A DNA stretch of 64,000 nucleotides from an uncultured Clostridium sp. (GCA_903789665.1 CAIFEX010000005.1:62001-126000), one strand, 5' to 3'. Positions 46,389-55,282 are shown, counted from the first letter of the stretch. The notes: generated by a model not told the origin, from the letters alone. Program-made: numbers and translations.

Positions 46389-47780
46389 ATGGAACTTAAT
46401 AAAAAAATTGATGAAATGAAAGAAGAACTGATCAAATCAGCCCAGGAAGTAATCAAAATCAAAAGCACTCTCGATGGAGAAAAACCAGGCATGCCTTTTG
46501 GCGAAGGCGTAGGAAAAACACTTGATAAAGCTCTTGAAATTGCAGCGGACCTTGGATTCAACACATATAAAGAAGAAGAGGGATATTATGGATATGCGGA
46601 ATATGGCAAGGGAGACGATTATGTAGCTGTTCTGGGGCATATGGATGTAGTACCAGAAGGAGACAATTGGATTCACCCGCCTTATGCAGCAGAAATCCAT
46701 GAAGGTAAAATTTATGGCAGGGGTTCACTGGATGACAAGGGACCTACAATGGCTGCCCTTTTCGGGTTAAAAGCTATAAAAGAACTTAAAATACCGCTTT
46801 CAAAAAAAGTAAGAGTTATTTTCGGGACAAATGAAGAAACGGGAAGCTCCGAAATGAAGGTATATAATAAGAAGGAAAAAGTTCCAGTATCCGGATTCAC
46901 ACCAGATGCAATGTATCCACTTATAAATGCCGAAAAAGGAATAAGAAGATTTCACATCGTCAAAGATCTAAACCCTTCAGAAGGTAAAATTAAAATCAAA
47001 TCGTTAAAAGGTGGAATAAGACCAAATATGGTCCCCGACAAGTGTAGTACCGTGATAGGTACAAAAGATCCAGACGGTATTGTAAAAGCAGTAAAGGACT
47101 TTGCCGGCAAAAAAGGTTACAATATGAAAACTGAAACCGCAGACGGAGACGTAGTCCTCCACACTTTCGGGGTAGGAGCCCATGGAAGTATGCCCGAAAT
47201 GGGCAAGAATGCCGTAATGCAGACTTTTGAATTTTTAGGGACTATCATTGGAGGACCTTCTCCTCTTGCAGAATATATAAACTTCTTTAACAAATATGTT
47301 GGATTTGAGACAGAAGGCACTTCACTTAAAATAGCATGTGAAGACAAACCATCAGGAAAATTGTCATGGAATGTCGGAGTTGCCGAAATCAACGATAAAA
47401 AGGCAGATCTGTGGATAGACATGAGATATCCTGTTACTGCAGACGGTGAAAAAATAATGGACACTGTTTCCATGGAATTTGCAAAATGCGGTGCAAAAAT
47501 AGAAGACGTAAAAGCCGATAAACCCCTTTATTTCCCTGAAGACAGTAAATTGGTCAAAATCCTTCTCGAAGTCTACAAAGAACAAACGGGAAAAGAGGGA
47601 AAAGCCTATGGGATAGGTGGCGGAACTTATGCCAAGGAACTTTCAAATATAATTGGATTCGGGCCAATATTCCCCGGGAAGCCGGACCTTGACCACCAAG
47701 CCAACGAATATATTGAAATTGAAGATCTAATAATGAATGCCAAGATATACGCCCATGCAATATATGAACTTGCGAAATAA
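46389..47780 (+). CDS. pepV: M20-family dipeptidase PepV
   Basis: Zinc dipeptidase that cleaves dipeptides, including beta-Ala-His-like ones, in the cytoplasm. Metal and catalytic motifs are visible: VLGHMDVVPEGDNW, GRGSLDDKGPTMAALFG, FGTNEETGSSEMK and a late His in PDLDHQANEY. The ATG at 46389 after AGGAGGAGG is the clear start, giving 463 residues, the family norm. It is a single gene with a terminator just after it. Confidence 0.92.
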   Translation: MELNKKIDEMKEELIKSAQEVIKIKSTLDGEKPGMPFGEGVGKTLDKALEIAADLGFNTYKEEEGYYGYAEYGKGDDYVAVLGHMDVVPEGDNWIHPPYAAEIHEGKIYGRGSLDDKGPTMAALFGLKAIKELKIPLSKKVRVIFGTNEETGSSEMKVYNKKEKVPVSGFTPDAMYPLINAEKGIRRFHIVKDLNPSEGKIKIKSLKGGIRPNMVPDKCSTVIGTKDPDGIVKAVKDFAGKKGYNMKTETADGDVVLHTFGVGAHGSMPEMGKNAVMQTFEFLGTIIGGPSPLAEYINFFNKYVGFETEGTSLKIACEDKPSGKLSWNVGVAEINDKKADLWIDMRYPVTADGEKIMDTVSMEFAKCGAKIEDVKADKPLYFPEDSKLVKILLEVYKEQTGKEGKAYGIGGGTYAKELSNIIGFGPIFPGKPDLDHQANEYIEIEDLIMNAKIYAHAIYELAK

Positions 47781-47798
47781 ATTTTAAAGATATTACAA

Positions 47799-47831
47799 AA
47801 ACCAGCACCTAAAATGCAGGGGTGCTGGTTT
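47799..47831. terminator. Bidirectional terminator between pepV and comFB-like gene
   Basis: Arms AAACCAGCACC (47799-47809) and GGTGCTGGTTT (47821-47831) lie between two convergent stop codons, with A/T runs on both sides. Confidence 0.85.
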
Positions 47832-47836
47832 ATATT

Positions 47837-48109
47837 TCAATGATCGTGTGGGTTTTTGGACACTATGTTTATAGCAAGTGCTATTTCCTTTATCACGTTA
47901 GTAGTAAATTCTCTAGAAAGTTCATTGGTTTTAGTATACAAGAGACCTTTTTCCGTAGATATGTATTTAGGCTTGAGATTGTTTAAAACTATGGCCTTTA
48001 TATCATCAATACACCGAGGACATTTACATATATTATCGTAATTTTCCAAAACTCTTGGCAAAAGCTCGTCAACTACATCTTCCATATAATTTCTTACCAG
48101 CTGTCCCAC
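47837..48109 (-). CDS. ComFB-family protein
   Basis: A 90-residue protein of the late-competence ComFB family. It has the N-terminal helix GQLVRNYMEDVVDELLPRVL, the CxxC pair in CKCPRCIDDIKAIVLNNLKP and the following PKYISTEKG. Some ComFB-type proteins bind cyclic di-nucleotides; whether this one does is unknown. It stands alone, without comFA or comFC. Confidence 0.82.
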   Translation of the reverse strand: MGQLVRNYMEDVVDELLPRVLENYDNICKCPRCIDDIKAIVLNNLKPKYISTEKGLLYTKTNELSREFTTNVIKEIALAINIVSKNPHDH

Positions 48110-48159
48110 CCTCTTTTGAATCTATTTTATATCACTTATATAATAACATAAAATTTGCC

Positions 48160-49314
48160 CTATTGCTCCCGGGAATTTTTTTCAAAGGAACCTCGTCCCC
48201 AGTTCTCTATAGATACTTTTACATTTACATCTATACTGGAATCAAGCACTTCTTTGTCCCAGTCCACATTGCTCCACCTTCCATATTTGGCTGCAGCATA
48301 TTTACCAAGACCCAGGCAGTCAGTTTTATATTCCGTCTTCATTTTATTTATAACCGAGCAGCAATTTCTATGTACCTTTTCTCCGATTTTCTCTTCAAAA
48401 GCTCTTTTGGCACTCTCGTTCTTTGAAATATCCTTAAAATAAGTATTTGTAATCACACTACCCTTTAATTTCAAATTTATCGTAAAATGAAGCTTCCCAT
48501 GAATTTTATCCACATTGACTTTTCTAAATGAATTCGCATAAAGATCCGCATAATTCCTGGAATCTTTTTGCAAGCTCACAATTCCACATACTTTGTTATC
48601 TCTCATCAAATTAAGCCATTTACTGTCATCAAAATTCGATTTTGCGACCATCTTTCCATTTTTAAACAGGGCCATTCCCGATACCTCTATATTGTCTCCA
48701 TTTGTTTCAATATAGGGCACCACGGGATTAGTACCCTCGACATAAAGTGAAGTATACAGATCTGTTATTTTTATATTCTTAGGAAAAAAGGAATAATTAA
48801 ACTCGTTTTTCAAAAGGCCTTCTATAAAATCGGAGGAACTTGGATAGCCTTCAACCTTATGGGAAAGCATATCTTCAGCCTTTCCCCTGCATATTGCAAA
48901 ATAACCCGTATCATTAAGCTGGGGGTTTTTAAACAATATGTCAACTATGGGTTCAAGTCCGTAGGCAGCACTGCTTTCACTTACTATATACACCTTTTCA
49001 AAACCCAATATTGTTTTCTTATCCGCTTTCGACTGTCTGTTTTCCCTGGTTTGACCTAAAGTTTTTCCAACTCCCTTTCTCACTGTGCTGCTTACCTTGA
49101 CATTCTCGTCATCGCCGCTAATGCCCCTAAATATATACGTGGACAACGGTATGCTGTACGATACCGACCCAGGAGTCTTGTATTCGACATCCGAACCGAG
49201 CCCAGCCACTATTTCCATATTTTCAACTATATCCGAATTTTTTATACCCGTTATGAAAAATGAAAATATTATAACTAAAAGGGGTATTATGATCAGAAAT
49301 TTATTTTTCTTCAT
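48160..49314 (-). CDS. gerC: Spore germination protein, Ger(x)C family, without lipobox Cys
   Basis: C subunit of a germinant receptor in the spore inner membrane. Family features are VENMEIVAGLGSDVEYKTPG near the N-terminus, a TILGFEKVYIVSESSAAYG segment, and a C-terminal domain with AFEEKIGEKVHRNCCSVINK. GerC proteins are normally lipoproteins with an LTGC box; here the site reads FFITGIKNSD, so the Cys is Ile and the protein would keep an N-terminal membrane helix instead. It is 384 residues and overlaps gerB by 14 nt. Confidence 0.88.
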   Translation of the reverse strand: MKKNKFLIIIPLLVIIFSFFITGIKNSDIVENMEIVAGLGSDVEYKTPGSVSYSIPLSTYIFRGISGDDENVKVSSTVRKGVGKTLGQTRENRQSKADKKTILGFEKVYIVSESSAAYGLEPIVDILFKNPQLNDTGYFAICRGKAEDMLSHKVEGYPSSSDFIEGLLKNEFNYSFFPKNIKITDLYTSLYVEGTNPVVPYIETNGDNIEVSGMALFKNGKMVAKSNFDDSKWLNLMRDNKVCGIVSLQKDSRNYADLYANSFRKVNVDKIHGKLHFTINLKLKGSVITNTYFKDISKNESAKRAFEEKIGEKVHRNCCSVINKMKTEYKTDCLGLGKYAAAKYGRWSNVDWDKEVLDSSIDVNVKVSIENWGRGSFEKNSREQ

Positions 49315-50395
49315 TTAAACCATCCTTTTTCAAAAGTCCTATAAGACAGATCACAGTCAAAAACACTATGTTGAATAAAGTGTATTTTGGAACTATAAAT
49401 TTCAGAAAAGTTCTACGGGCTTCTTCGTTTATATAATTAGAAGACATCAACACTATAAAGGGAAATAAAATTACGGACAGCTTCTTTATTGAAAGTTTTT
49501 TAAACATATCCTTCAATATGAATACGGATGCAAAATAACTGTTGGAGATGGTTTTAAAGTTTACTATGCTCCATAAAAACATGAATATAAATCTAAAATT
49601 GTTTATTATAGGTATTTCAATTGATTTAGTAGCTATGAGTATCGACCAAAATGACTTTTTTATCAAATCTATTCCGCAGTAGTATATGGTCAGGAAAGTC
49701 AGGGACGAATACAAAATTATCAGAAACAGCACCCCTTTTAACATATAACTTTTAAATTTTTCCCTATCACTAACCAGAGGATAAAACAAAAATATTATTT
49801 CTATACCACCGTAGGAAAAACATGACTCAACGCTCGCCTTAAATAGGGATTCAACACTGCTGTCAAACAGCGGGAGCACATTTAAAAGTTTTCCTCTGCC
49901 CAGTGCAACAAGAGGAATAAGGGCGACAACTATGGTAAACACAAAGATCAACTCGTTTATATTTGCCAGGGGTCTTAAACCGCTGTAACTGGATATTGCC
50001 CCCAGAGAAACTATGAATACGAGCAATTTTATAGGAGACATAAAATACATTATAAAAGTACTCAAAAGGATGGTCAAACCCGATGCAACGGTTGTAGTAT
50101 AGAGTATAAAATTAAACATAAAAAGCAAATTGAGTAAATTTCCAAAAACCTTTCCCAAAAATTTTCTGCTCAATTGCAATATGTTTTCATCCGGAAATTT
50201 GTTCTGCAGTATATCTGCAATATACACTATGTACAGAGGATAAATACCTCCTATAATAACCGAAACCCAGCCATTTTGCTTTGCAATTTCAGTTACTTGG
50301 TTTGGCAGATCCATCAATCCTATACCTATTGCAGTACCTGTCAAAATACAAAGCAGCTGATATGAAGTTATCTTACTTTCAGAACTGTTTTGCAT
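49301..50395 (-). CDS. gerB: Spore germination protein, GerAB family transporter
   Basis: B subunit of a germinant receptor, an amino-acid-permease-like (APC) membrane protein that probably senses the germinant. About ten hydrophobic segments are visible; typical parts are QLLCILTGTAIGIGLMDLPN, GWVSVIIGGIYPLYIVYIAD and SCFSYGGIEIIFLFYPLVSD. It is 364 residues. The start ATG directly follows the gerA stop (TAAATG), so translation is coupled. Confidence 0.9.
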   Translation of the reverse strand: MQNSSESKITSYQLLCILTGTAIGIGLMDLPNQVTEIAKQNGWVSVIIGGIYPLYIVYIADILQNKFPDENILQLSRKFLGKVFGNLLNLLFMFNFILYTTTVASGLTILLSTFIMYFMSPIKLLVFIVSLGAISSYSGLRPLANINELIFVFTIVVALIPLVALGRGKLLNVLPLFDSSVESLFKASVESCFSYGGIEIIFLFYPLVSDREKFKSYMLKGVLFLIILYSSLTFLTIYYCGIDLIKKSFWSILIATKSIEIPIINNFRFIFMFLWSIVNFKTISNSYFASVFILKDMFKKLSIKKLSVILFPFIVLMSSNYINEEARRTFLKFIVPKYTLFNIVFLTVICLIGLLKKDGLNEEK

Positions 50396-51877
50396 TTAAT
50401 GTCTCCCCCTAAATTTTTTCATGGAATTTCCCATCCTGATCTTGTTCTTATTCGGCATGGATTCAGGTCTTTTGTCCATATTCCACAATTGGCCCCTGAT
50501 GAATATGTCCTTCAAATCGTTCTTTTTTAAGGAGAGGTACTGTACTCCAAAAGTATCCATTGAAAACAAATGCAGCAAGATCAAATACCAGCCTGCAGCT
50601 ATACCCACAATTCCAAATATGTCTGCAAGTATTATCATTGGAAACCTCGCTATACGTATGGAAAGTGACATGTCATAGTTTGGAATGACAAATGTTCCAA
50701 TTACGGCAGTCCCCACGACCACGAGGGTGGCAGGACTCACAAGCTTTGCCCTCAATGCAGCATCTCCGATTATAAACCCACCGACAAGGCTGAGAGTCTG
50801 ACCTATTTTTCCGGGCAGCCTCAGCCCTCCTTCCCTCAGAAATTCCACTATCATTTCCATACACAATATTTCAATCAATGGAGTCAGCAAAAGTCCCTGT
50901 CTCGTGGATACCAGCGGGAGGAGAAATTTCACCGGTATAAGTTCCGAATTAAACTTTATAAATGACAGGTAGGCGGCAGGGAGAGTTATGACCAAAATAA
51001 CAGCGAGAAGTCTCAGTATTCTGATCATGGAGGACAGTATGCTTCTCTCGTAATAATCTTCCACTGCCTGAAAAAATTCTATGAACAATGCCGGTACCAC
51101 AAGGGCATACGGTGTACCCTGACATAATATTGCGGCCCTTCCTTCCAATAAATCATTTATGACTATATCAGGTCTCTCCGTTGCAAAACACTGCGGAAAC
51201 AAACTATATGGGTGGCCTTCTATATACTGTTCTATTATACCTGCCCCCGTTATTGAATCCACATCTATAGAAGACAATCTGTCACGTATCTTCTCCATAA
51301 CGCTCTCGTCTGCAATGCTGTCTACATACATCAGTTTTATATCCGTCTGCGTGTATTTCCCCAAAGTAAAATTTTCAATGGTCAGATCCTGGTGTTTTAC
51401 CATCCTTCTGATCATGCTCACATTTGTCTCCAGGTTTTCCACAAAACCCTCTCTTGAACCTCTGACTGAATACTCATTTAAAGGTTCCGATATCTGCCTG
51501 TATTTTCCATCTTTTGTATCTATTACTATAAACTCGTCTACCTGCTCTATAATAAGCACGGTGTTTCCGCGCTTCATCGCAAATATGGCCTTGTTAGCGT
51601 CATTTTCTACGGATGTGCTGCTTGAAGTTATATACTTCTTGCATATTATATCGCATATATCCGCCGACAGGCACAAATCACCCTTCACCTGCAGCATAAG
51701 AGGTTTCAATATATTTAAATTTATAGATTCCCTGTCGGCAAGAGAATCCACGTAGAGGAGCACGGCCTGTACTGGCAGCTTACTTCCTATCTCAAAATAT
51801 CTTTTTATAACAGTATCCGTGTTTCCGAGTCCGTCAACAATCTTTTGTATATTGTCATTCATGTTGAAATCATCCAT
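50396..51877 (-). CDS. gerA: Spore germination protein, GerAA family
   Basis: A subunit of the germinant receptor. A soluble N-terminal half (about 1-270; VLLYVDSLADRESINLNILK, ALFI-type motifs and GRAAILCQGTPYALVVPALF) is followed by a membrane half with five hydrophobic segments (SFIKFNSELIPVKFLLPLVS, GFIIGDAALRAKLVSPATLV, PNYDMSLSIRIARFP). The ATG at 51877 is favoured over the GTG at 51886 because GGGTGAT lies just upstream, giving about 493 residues. It is the first gene of a gerA-gerB-gerC operon, expected to be expressed in the forespore. Confidence 0.9.
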   Translation of the reverse strand: MDDFNMNDNIQKIVDGLGNTDTVIKRYFEIGSKLPVQAVLLYVDSLADRESINLNILKPLMLQVKGDLCLSADICDIICKKYITSSSTSVENDANKAIFAMKRGNTVLIIEQVDEFIVIDTKDGKYRQISEPLNEYSVRGSREGFVENLETNVSMIRRMVKHQDLTIENFTLGKYTQTDIKLMYVDSIADESVMEKIRDRLSSIDVDSITGAGIIEQYIEGHPYSLFPQCFATERPDIVINDLLEGRAAILCQGTPYALVVPALFIEFFQAVEDYYERSILSSMIRILRLLAVILVITLPAAYLSFIKFNSELIPVKFLLPLVSTRQGLLLTPLIEILCMEMIVEFLREGGLRLPGKIGQTLSLVGGFIIGDAALRAKLVSPATLVVVGTAVIGTFVIPNYDMSLSIRIARFPMIILADIFGIVGIAAGWYLILLHLFSMDTFGVQYLSLKKNDLKDIFIRGQLWNMDKRPESMPNKNKIRMGNSMKKFRGRH

Positions 51878-51929
51878 AAATATCACCCATGTTAGTTTTA
51901 GATTGTTTTAGATAAATTATGCAAATACT

Positions 51930-52856
51930 TCAAAAATAAAAGCCGGTTTTATAAGATTTTACATCTCTGTCTATAATCTTTTCATCCCCACACAATCTTC
52001 CCACCAGCAGTGGAGAGTTTTCGTCATGCATCGATAAACTTCTCTCAACAATATCACCGCTGGAATTTGCATAACAGTACAGACAGTTATGACCACAGCT
52101 GTTGTAAGCTCCTATATCGATGCTTTTCACACACCCGCATGCCTTTCTCTGATTGGGATCCTTTTCTACAGACAGCTTTTGTCCCACAATATGGGAAATC
52201 AGCTTATCATCTATGCATCTGCCATGGGAAATATTAAACCTGGACAAATCTATATCCTCCGAGCAAGTTTCAACGGTCAGATCATACCTAAATGCTATTT
52301 TCGAAAACTTTTCAGCCAGCTGAAACATGTCATTTTTCCCTATGGGTAAAACATTTATACTGCGTAAATTACGCTCGGTCTTCCTATATAAATCCAAAAA
52401 GCTAATAACACATTTATCAGTATAGGGACCCAATTTTTCAGCAAGATATTCAAAACATTTACAGTGGTACTCTTTAGTAAATCTATCAGTCAGCACTATT
52501 GGATCATATCTCCATATCACCCTGTCCCTGCCGATTTTCAAGGATAGTTTAATGAAAGTGTCTATGAGATATTCTTTTCCGGGTACATTTTTCTCCAACG
52601 TTCTGTCATAGGGGTTCAAAGTAAATTGAAAATAATAGTTGTACTCTCTGATTTCATCAAGCCTGTCAAGCATCTTCCCGGGATCTTTGGTCCAAAATGC
52701 TATACAATCCACAATTTCCGGATTTAAATTTATTTTGCCGACCTGTTTTGTATTAAATGGATTCCTTACCAGTACAAATCCCTCTTTTATTCTGTTGAAA
52801 AACCATTTGCTGTAAAAAGCCGGTATGTCTGTTCTTCTGCTTACACTCAGTATCAC
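51930..52856 (-). CDS. DUF1848-family protein with Cys cluster
   Basis: The protein (about 308 residues) has the family N-terminus ILSVSRRTDIPAFYSKWFFN and VRNPFNTKQVGKINLNPE, then FWTKDPGKM and FQFTLNPYDRTLEKNVP. Near the C-terminus is a cysteine cluster (KACGCVKSIDIG, then NSCGHNCLYCYANS), reminiscent of radical-SAM or iron-sulfur binding. Its reaction is unknown to me. The GTG at 52856 is preferred since GGAGGG lies about 7 nt upstream; the ATG at 52871 overlaps that ribosome site. Confidence 0.78.
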   Translation of the reverse strand: MILSVSRRTDIPAFYSKWFFNRIKEGFVLVRNPFNTKQVGKINLNPEIVDCIAFWTKDPGKMLDRLDEIREYNYYFQFTLNPYDRTLEKNVPGKEYLIDTFIKLSLKIGRDRVIWRYDPIVLTDRFTKEYHCKCFEYLAEKLGPYTDKCVISFLDLYRKTERNLRSINVLPIGKNDMFQLAEKFSKIAFRYDLTVETCSEDIDLSRFNISHGRCIDDKLISHIVGQKLSVEKDPNQRKACGCVKSIDIGAYNSCGHNCLYCYANSSGDIVERSLSMHDENSPLLVGRLCGDEKIIDRDVKSYKTGFYF

Positions 52857-53007
52857 CCGATATCCCTCCATTTCTCACAAAATCTAGAATCAACCCAATT
52901 ATACCAAAAAGTGCCGCTACTTTCACTTTTTGCTCTCCATCCACAAATTTGCTGCAAACCCGTATTAAAAAATCTGAATTTAATATATAATGGAAATATA
53001 CTATCAA

Positions 53008-53130
53008 GTGATTCTCAGGTCCAGGTGGGTTCGCCTGCCGAACCTAAGAATCACCTTATCCAGACGCACAGCAGTGCTTATCTCCCACTTTGAGAAGCTG
53101 GGGGTATTAGCAATGGCAGCGTTCGGATAA
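53008..53130 (+). mobile_element. Solo IS200/IS605-like right-end remnant, copy 2
   Basis: The inverse counterpart of 42514-42596. It opens with a long imperfect hairpin (GTGATTCTCAGGT at 53008-53020 and ACCTAAGAATCAC at 53042-53054, with inner CAGGTG/CGCCTG pairing), then GCAGTGCTTATCTCCCACTT with a second hairpin and ends at GGCAGCGTTCGGATAA. The layout resembles the 3' end plus omega-RNA scaffold of TnpB elements. No transposase or tnpB is adjacent. The ending falls just before the ribosome site of the iminopeptidase gene. Confidence 0.5.
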
Positions 53131-53158
53131 ATTTTTATCGCCAAAGGAGGATTTATTC

Positions 53159-54040
53159 ATGAAAATCACTGAAGGCTACATGCCATATCTGAAATACAAA
53201 ACTTATTACCGCATAGTGGGAAAATGCACAGGAAACAAAAAACCACTTCTGCTATTGCACGGCGGTCCCGGCTCCACACACAATTATTTTGAAGTGCTCG
53301 ACAAAGCTGCAGAAGATGGACGTGCACTTATAATGTACGATCAATTGGGATGCGGATTGTCTTCAATACCTTCCCGCCCCAATCTATGGAACGCAGAAAC
53401 ATGGATTGAGGAATTAATCCAGCTTCGCAAATATCTCAACCTGGATGAAGTTCACCTGCTTGGTCAGTCCTGGGGCGGAATGATGGCAATTCAATATGCC
53501 TGCCAATACAAACCAAAGGGAATAAAGAGCTATATACTGGCCAGCACTCTGCCTTCCTCCACACTATGGAAAAAGGAACAGCGCCGGAGAATCAAATACC
53601 TTCCACAAAAAATGCAGAATGCCATCGCAGAAGCAGAAAAAACCGGGGACTATTCTTCAGAAAAATACAGAGAAGCCGAATCGGAATTCATGCTCCGCTA
53701 CTGTGCAAGCCCGGTGAGTCCAGATTCCCCCGAATGTTTAAGACGTCCGAAAACTGCCGGATCAGAATCCTATTTAACCGCATGGGGTCAAAATGAGTTT
53801 ACTCCGACAGGTACATTAAAAGATTTTGATTTTCTGGAAGAAATTCAAAATATCCAGGAACCGTGTTTAATAACCAGCGGCCTTACTGATCTCTGCTCAC
53901 CGCTTATTGCAAAAACAATGTATGACAAAATTCCCAATTCAGAATGGGAGTTATTTGAATTCAGCCGCCACATGGCTTTTGTAGAAGAAAACAAAAAATA
54001 TATAAAAATACTGACCAACTGGTTAAACAAAAACGACTGA
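53159..54040 (+). CDS. pip: Proline iminopeptidase-type alpha/beta hydrolase
   Basis: A 293-residue serine peptidase family S33 protein. The oxyanion motif LLLLHGGPGSTHNYF, nucleophile motif GQSWGGMMAIQYA (Ser), Asp in TSGLTDLCSP and His in SRHMAFVEENK form the triad. The substrate is probably peptides with N-terminal proline, though related hydrolases share these motifs. The strong AAAGGAGG before the ATG supports the start. The upstream remnant may contribute promoter sequence. Confidence 0.88.
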   Translation: MKITEGYMPYLKYKTYYRIVGKCTGNKKPLLLLHGGPGSTHNYFEVLDKAAEDGRALIMYDQLGCGLSSIPSRPNLWNAETWIEELIQLRKYLNLDEVHLLGQSWGGMMAIQYACQYKPKGIKSYILASTLPSSTLWKKEQRRRIKYLPQKMQNAIAEAEKTGDYSSEKYREAESEFMLRYCASPVSPDSPECLRRPKTAGSESYLTAWGQNEFTPTGTLKDFDFLEEIQNIQEPCLITSGLTDLCSPLIAKTMYDKIPNSEWELFEFSRHMAFVEENKKYIKILTNWLNKND

Positions 54041-54451
54041 CCGTAAAATAGGCGGATATAAATCTCCACACAGCTGCATGCCAAAGGGATAGCATGGTTG
54101 CTTGTCCAGAGCTGCTGAGGCTGAAGAAGATGCTTGTTAATGCCGCTGAGCTCAAAGAAGGGGCTTGTTCAGCCGGAAATTGACTTGAAAATTGCTTGTC
54201 CGACGCTGTTCTTGTTTACACTTTATTCACAATGTCTAAGAGCAGCTTGTCTCTTTCAGTTCAGGTGGATTCTAGGCAATTGCCTTGGCACCAGGGATAT
54301 CAGGACTTATGGTTTGGCTTAAAAAGCAGCTGAACGTTTGGAGGATTTATTCACAATTTGTTCATGACCCCCGGGGGTTGCATGTCCACCCGAGTAAGCC
54401 GGGCAAAAATCACAGCAAAATTGCAGACATGACACGTCCAATTTATCCAAT
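54041..54451. other. Degenerate stretch with coding-like remnants
   Basis: About 410 nt without a convincing gene. The base composition looks richer in G+C than its surroundings. On the plus strand a frame from ATG 54094 reads 29 codons (MVACPELLRLKKMLVNAAEL and on) to a TGA at 54181, then stays open to 54331, suggesting an eroded gene. GCTTGT recurs at 54100, 54132, 54163 and 54194. The second copy of the 46-bp repeat lies at 54345. Confidence 0.4.
54345..54390. repeat. 46-bp dispersed repeat, copy 2
   Basis: Matches 22344-22389 with about four mismatches, including the CCCCCGGGGG palindrome. Flanking DNA differs from copy 1 beyond the repeat, so the unit itself is the conserved part. It lies in an eroded region. 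Confidence 0.7.
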
Positions 54452-55282
54452 CTATGCCAAAAGTGCTGAAGTCCTTTTTTCATCCAAGTTGGAACTTTGG
54501 CAGTAAAGAGATTCTGATGCATTTTTAAGAATATTTTTAGAACTGTTTATAATTTCATTTTCAGTATATACATCAATTTTTTTCAAATCTGCCAGACCCT
54601 TGGCCGCCATTTCCACCATCATATCCTGGTACATGGCATTATTTACTACGGAAACCATCTGACTTTTTATTTCATCAAAAGCATCATTCAGAGGTTTTAT
54701 AAGCTTCTTTTCTATTTCAGCCGTGTTTTCAAGTATTGATGCAATACTTAAATCTGCTTCTATATGTATGCTATTGTCATTTTCACTTTTATGACTGTTA
54801 TTTCCATAAAAATCCATACTTATATCCAGGTTTCCCTTTACTACAATATTTGAGCCATGGCTGGTCTCCATGCTGACCTGTCTACCTGCAAATGCACTTT
54901 TATAACCAAAGGTGTCATTCATTATATTATCCATGTTATTTATAATCTCTTTTGCACTCTTTTCTATTTTCCCCTTTTCATCTTCCGTACAATTGACGTC
55001 ATTATATTTTTCGGACAACTTTTTCAAATCTTGGGACATGCTTTTCAGCTCATCTACAGCCTTCCTTTTCTGTTGAAGAAGTGACATCCCGTCTTGTATA
55101 TGATTTTCAGCCAGCTGCCCTTTTCTAAGCTGAGTTTTTAGCTGATCCACTTTGAAATCATCAGCCTCAAAAGGTTTTTGCTCTCTCATTTTCTCATTTA
55201 AATTGCACAGTGCATTTTTATTCTTTATACGGGTATTCATCATCTTATTTCTGTTTATAACCCTTGAAATAATATTAATCAT
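54452..55282 (-). CDS. Divergent flagellin-like protein
   Basis: A 276-residue helical protein. Its first half resembles flagellin D1: AENHIQDGMSLLQQKRKAVD, then SQDLKKLSEKYND, EIINNMDNIMNDTFGYKSAF where flagellins have an ETTFNGK-like site. The end (KPLNDAFDEIKSQMVSVVNN, then TENEIINSSKNILKNASESL) resembles the flagellin C-terminal helices. The typical N-terminal RINxN start and the ILAQAN end are absent. It stands outside the flagellar cluster and has one cysteine near each end. It could be a minor filament protein, a secreted relative or a relic; assignment is by pattern only. Confidence 0.6.
   Translation of the reverse strand: MINIISRVINRNKMMNTRIKNKNALCNLNEKMREQKPFEADDFKVDQLKTQLRKGQLAENHIQDGMSLLQQKRKAVDELKSMSQDLKKLSEKYNDVNCTEDEKGKIEKSAKEIINNMDNIMNDTFGYKSAFAGRQVSMETSHGSNIVVKGNLDISMDFYGNNSHKSENDNSIHIEADLSIASILENTAEIEKKLIKPLNDAFDEIKSQMVSVVNNAMYQDMMVEMAAKGLADLKKIDVYTENEIINSSKNILKNASESLYCQSSNLDEKRTSALLA

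Noticed and set aside
54181-54183. TGA inside an otherwise open frame as a selenocysteine codon
   Set aside because: No Cys/Sec redox motif around it, no obvious SECIS-type hairpin directly after it, and no recognisable selenoprotein family.
54100-54199. GCTTGT recurring every 31-32 nt, recalling a short CRISPR-like array
   Set aside because: Only six bases are constant, units between diverge, and the fifth occurrence breaks the spacing. There are no cas genes. It is not an array.
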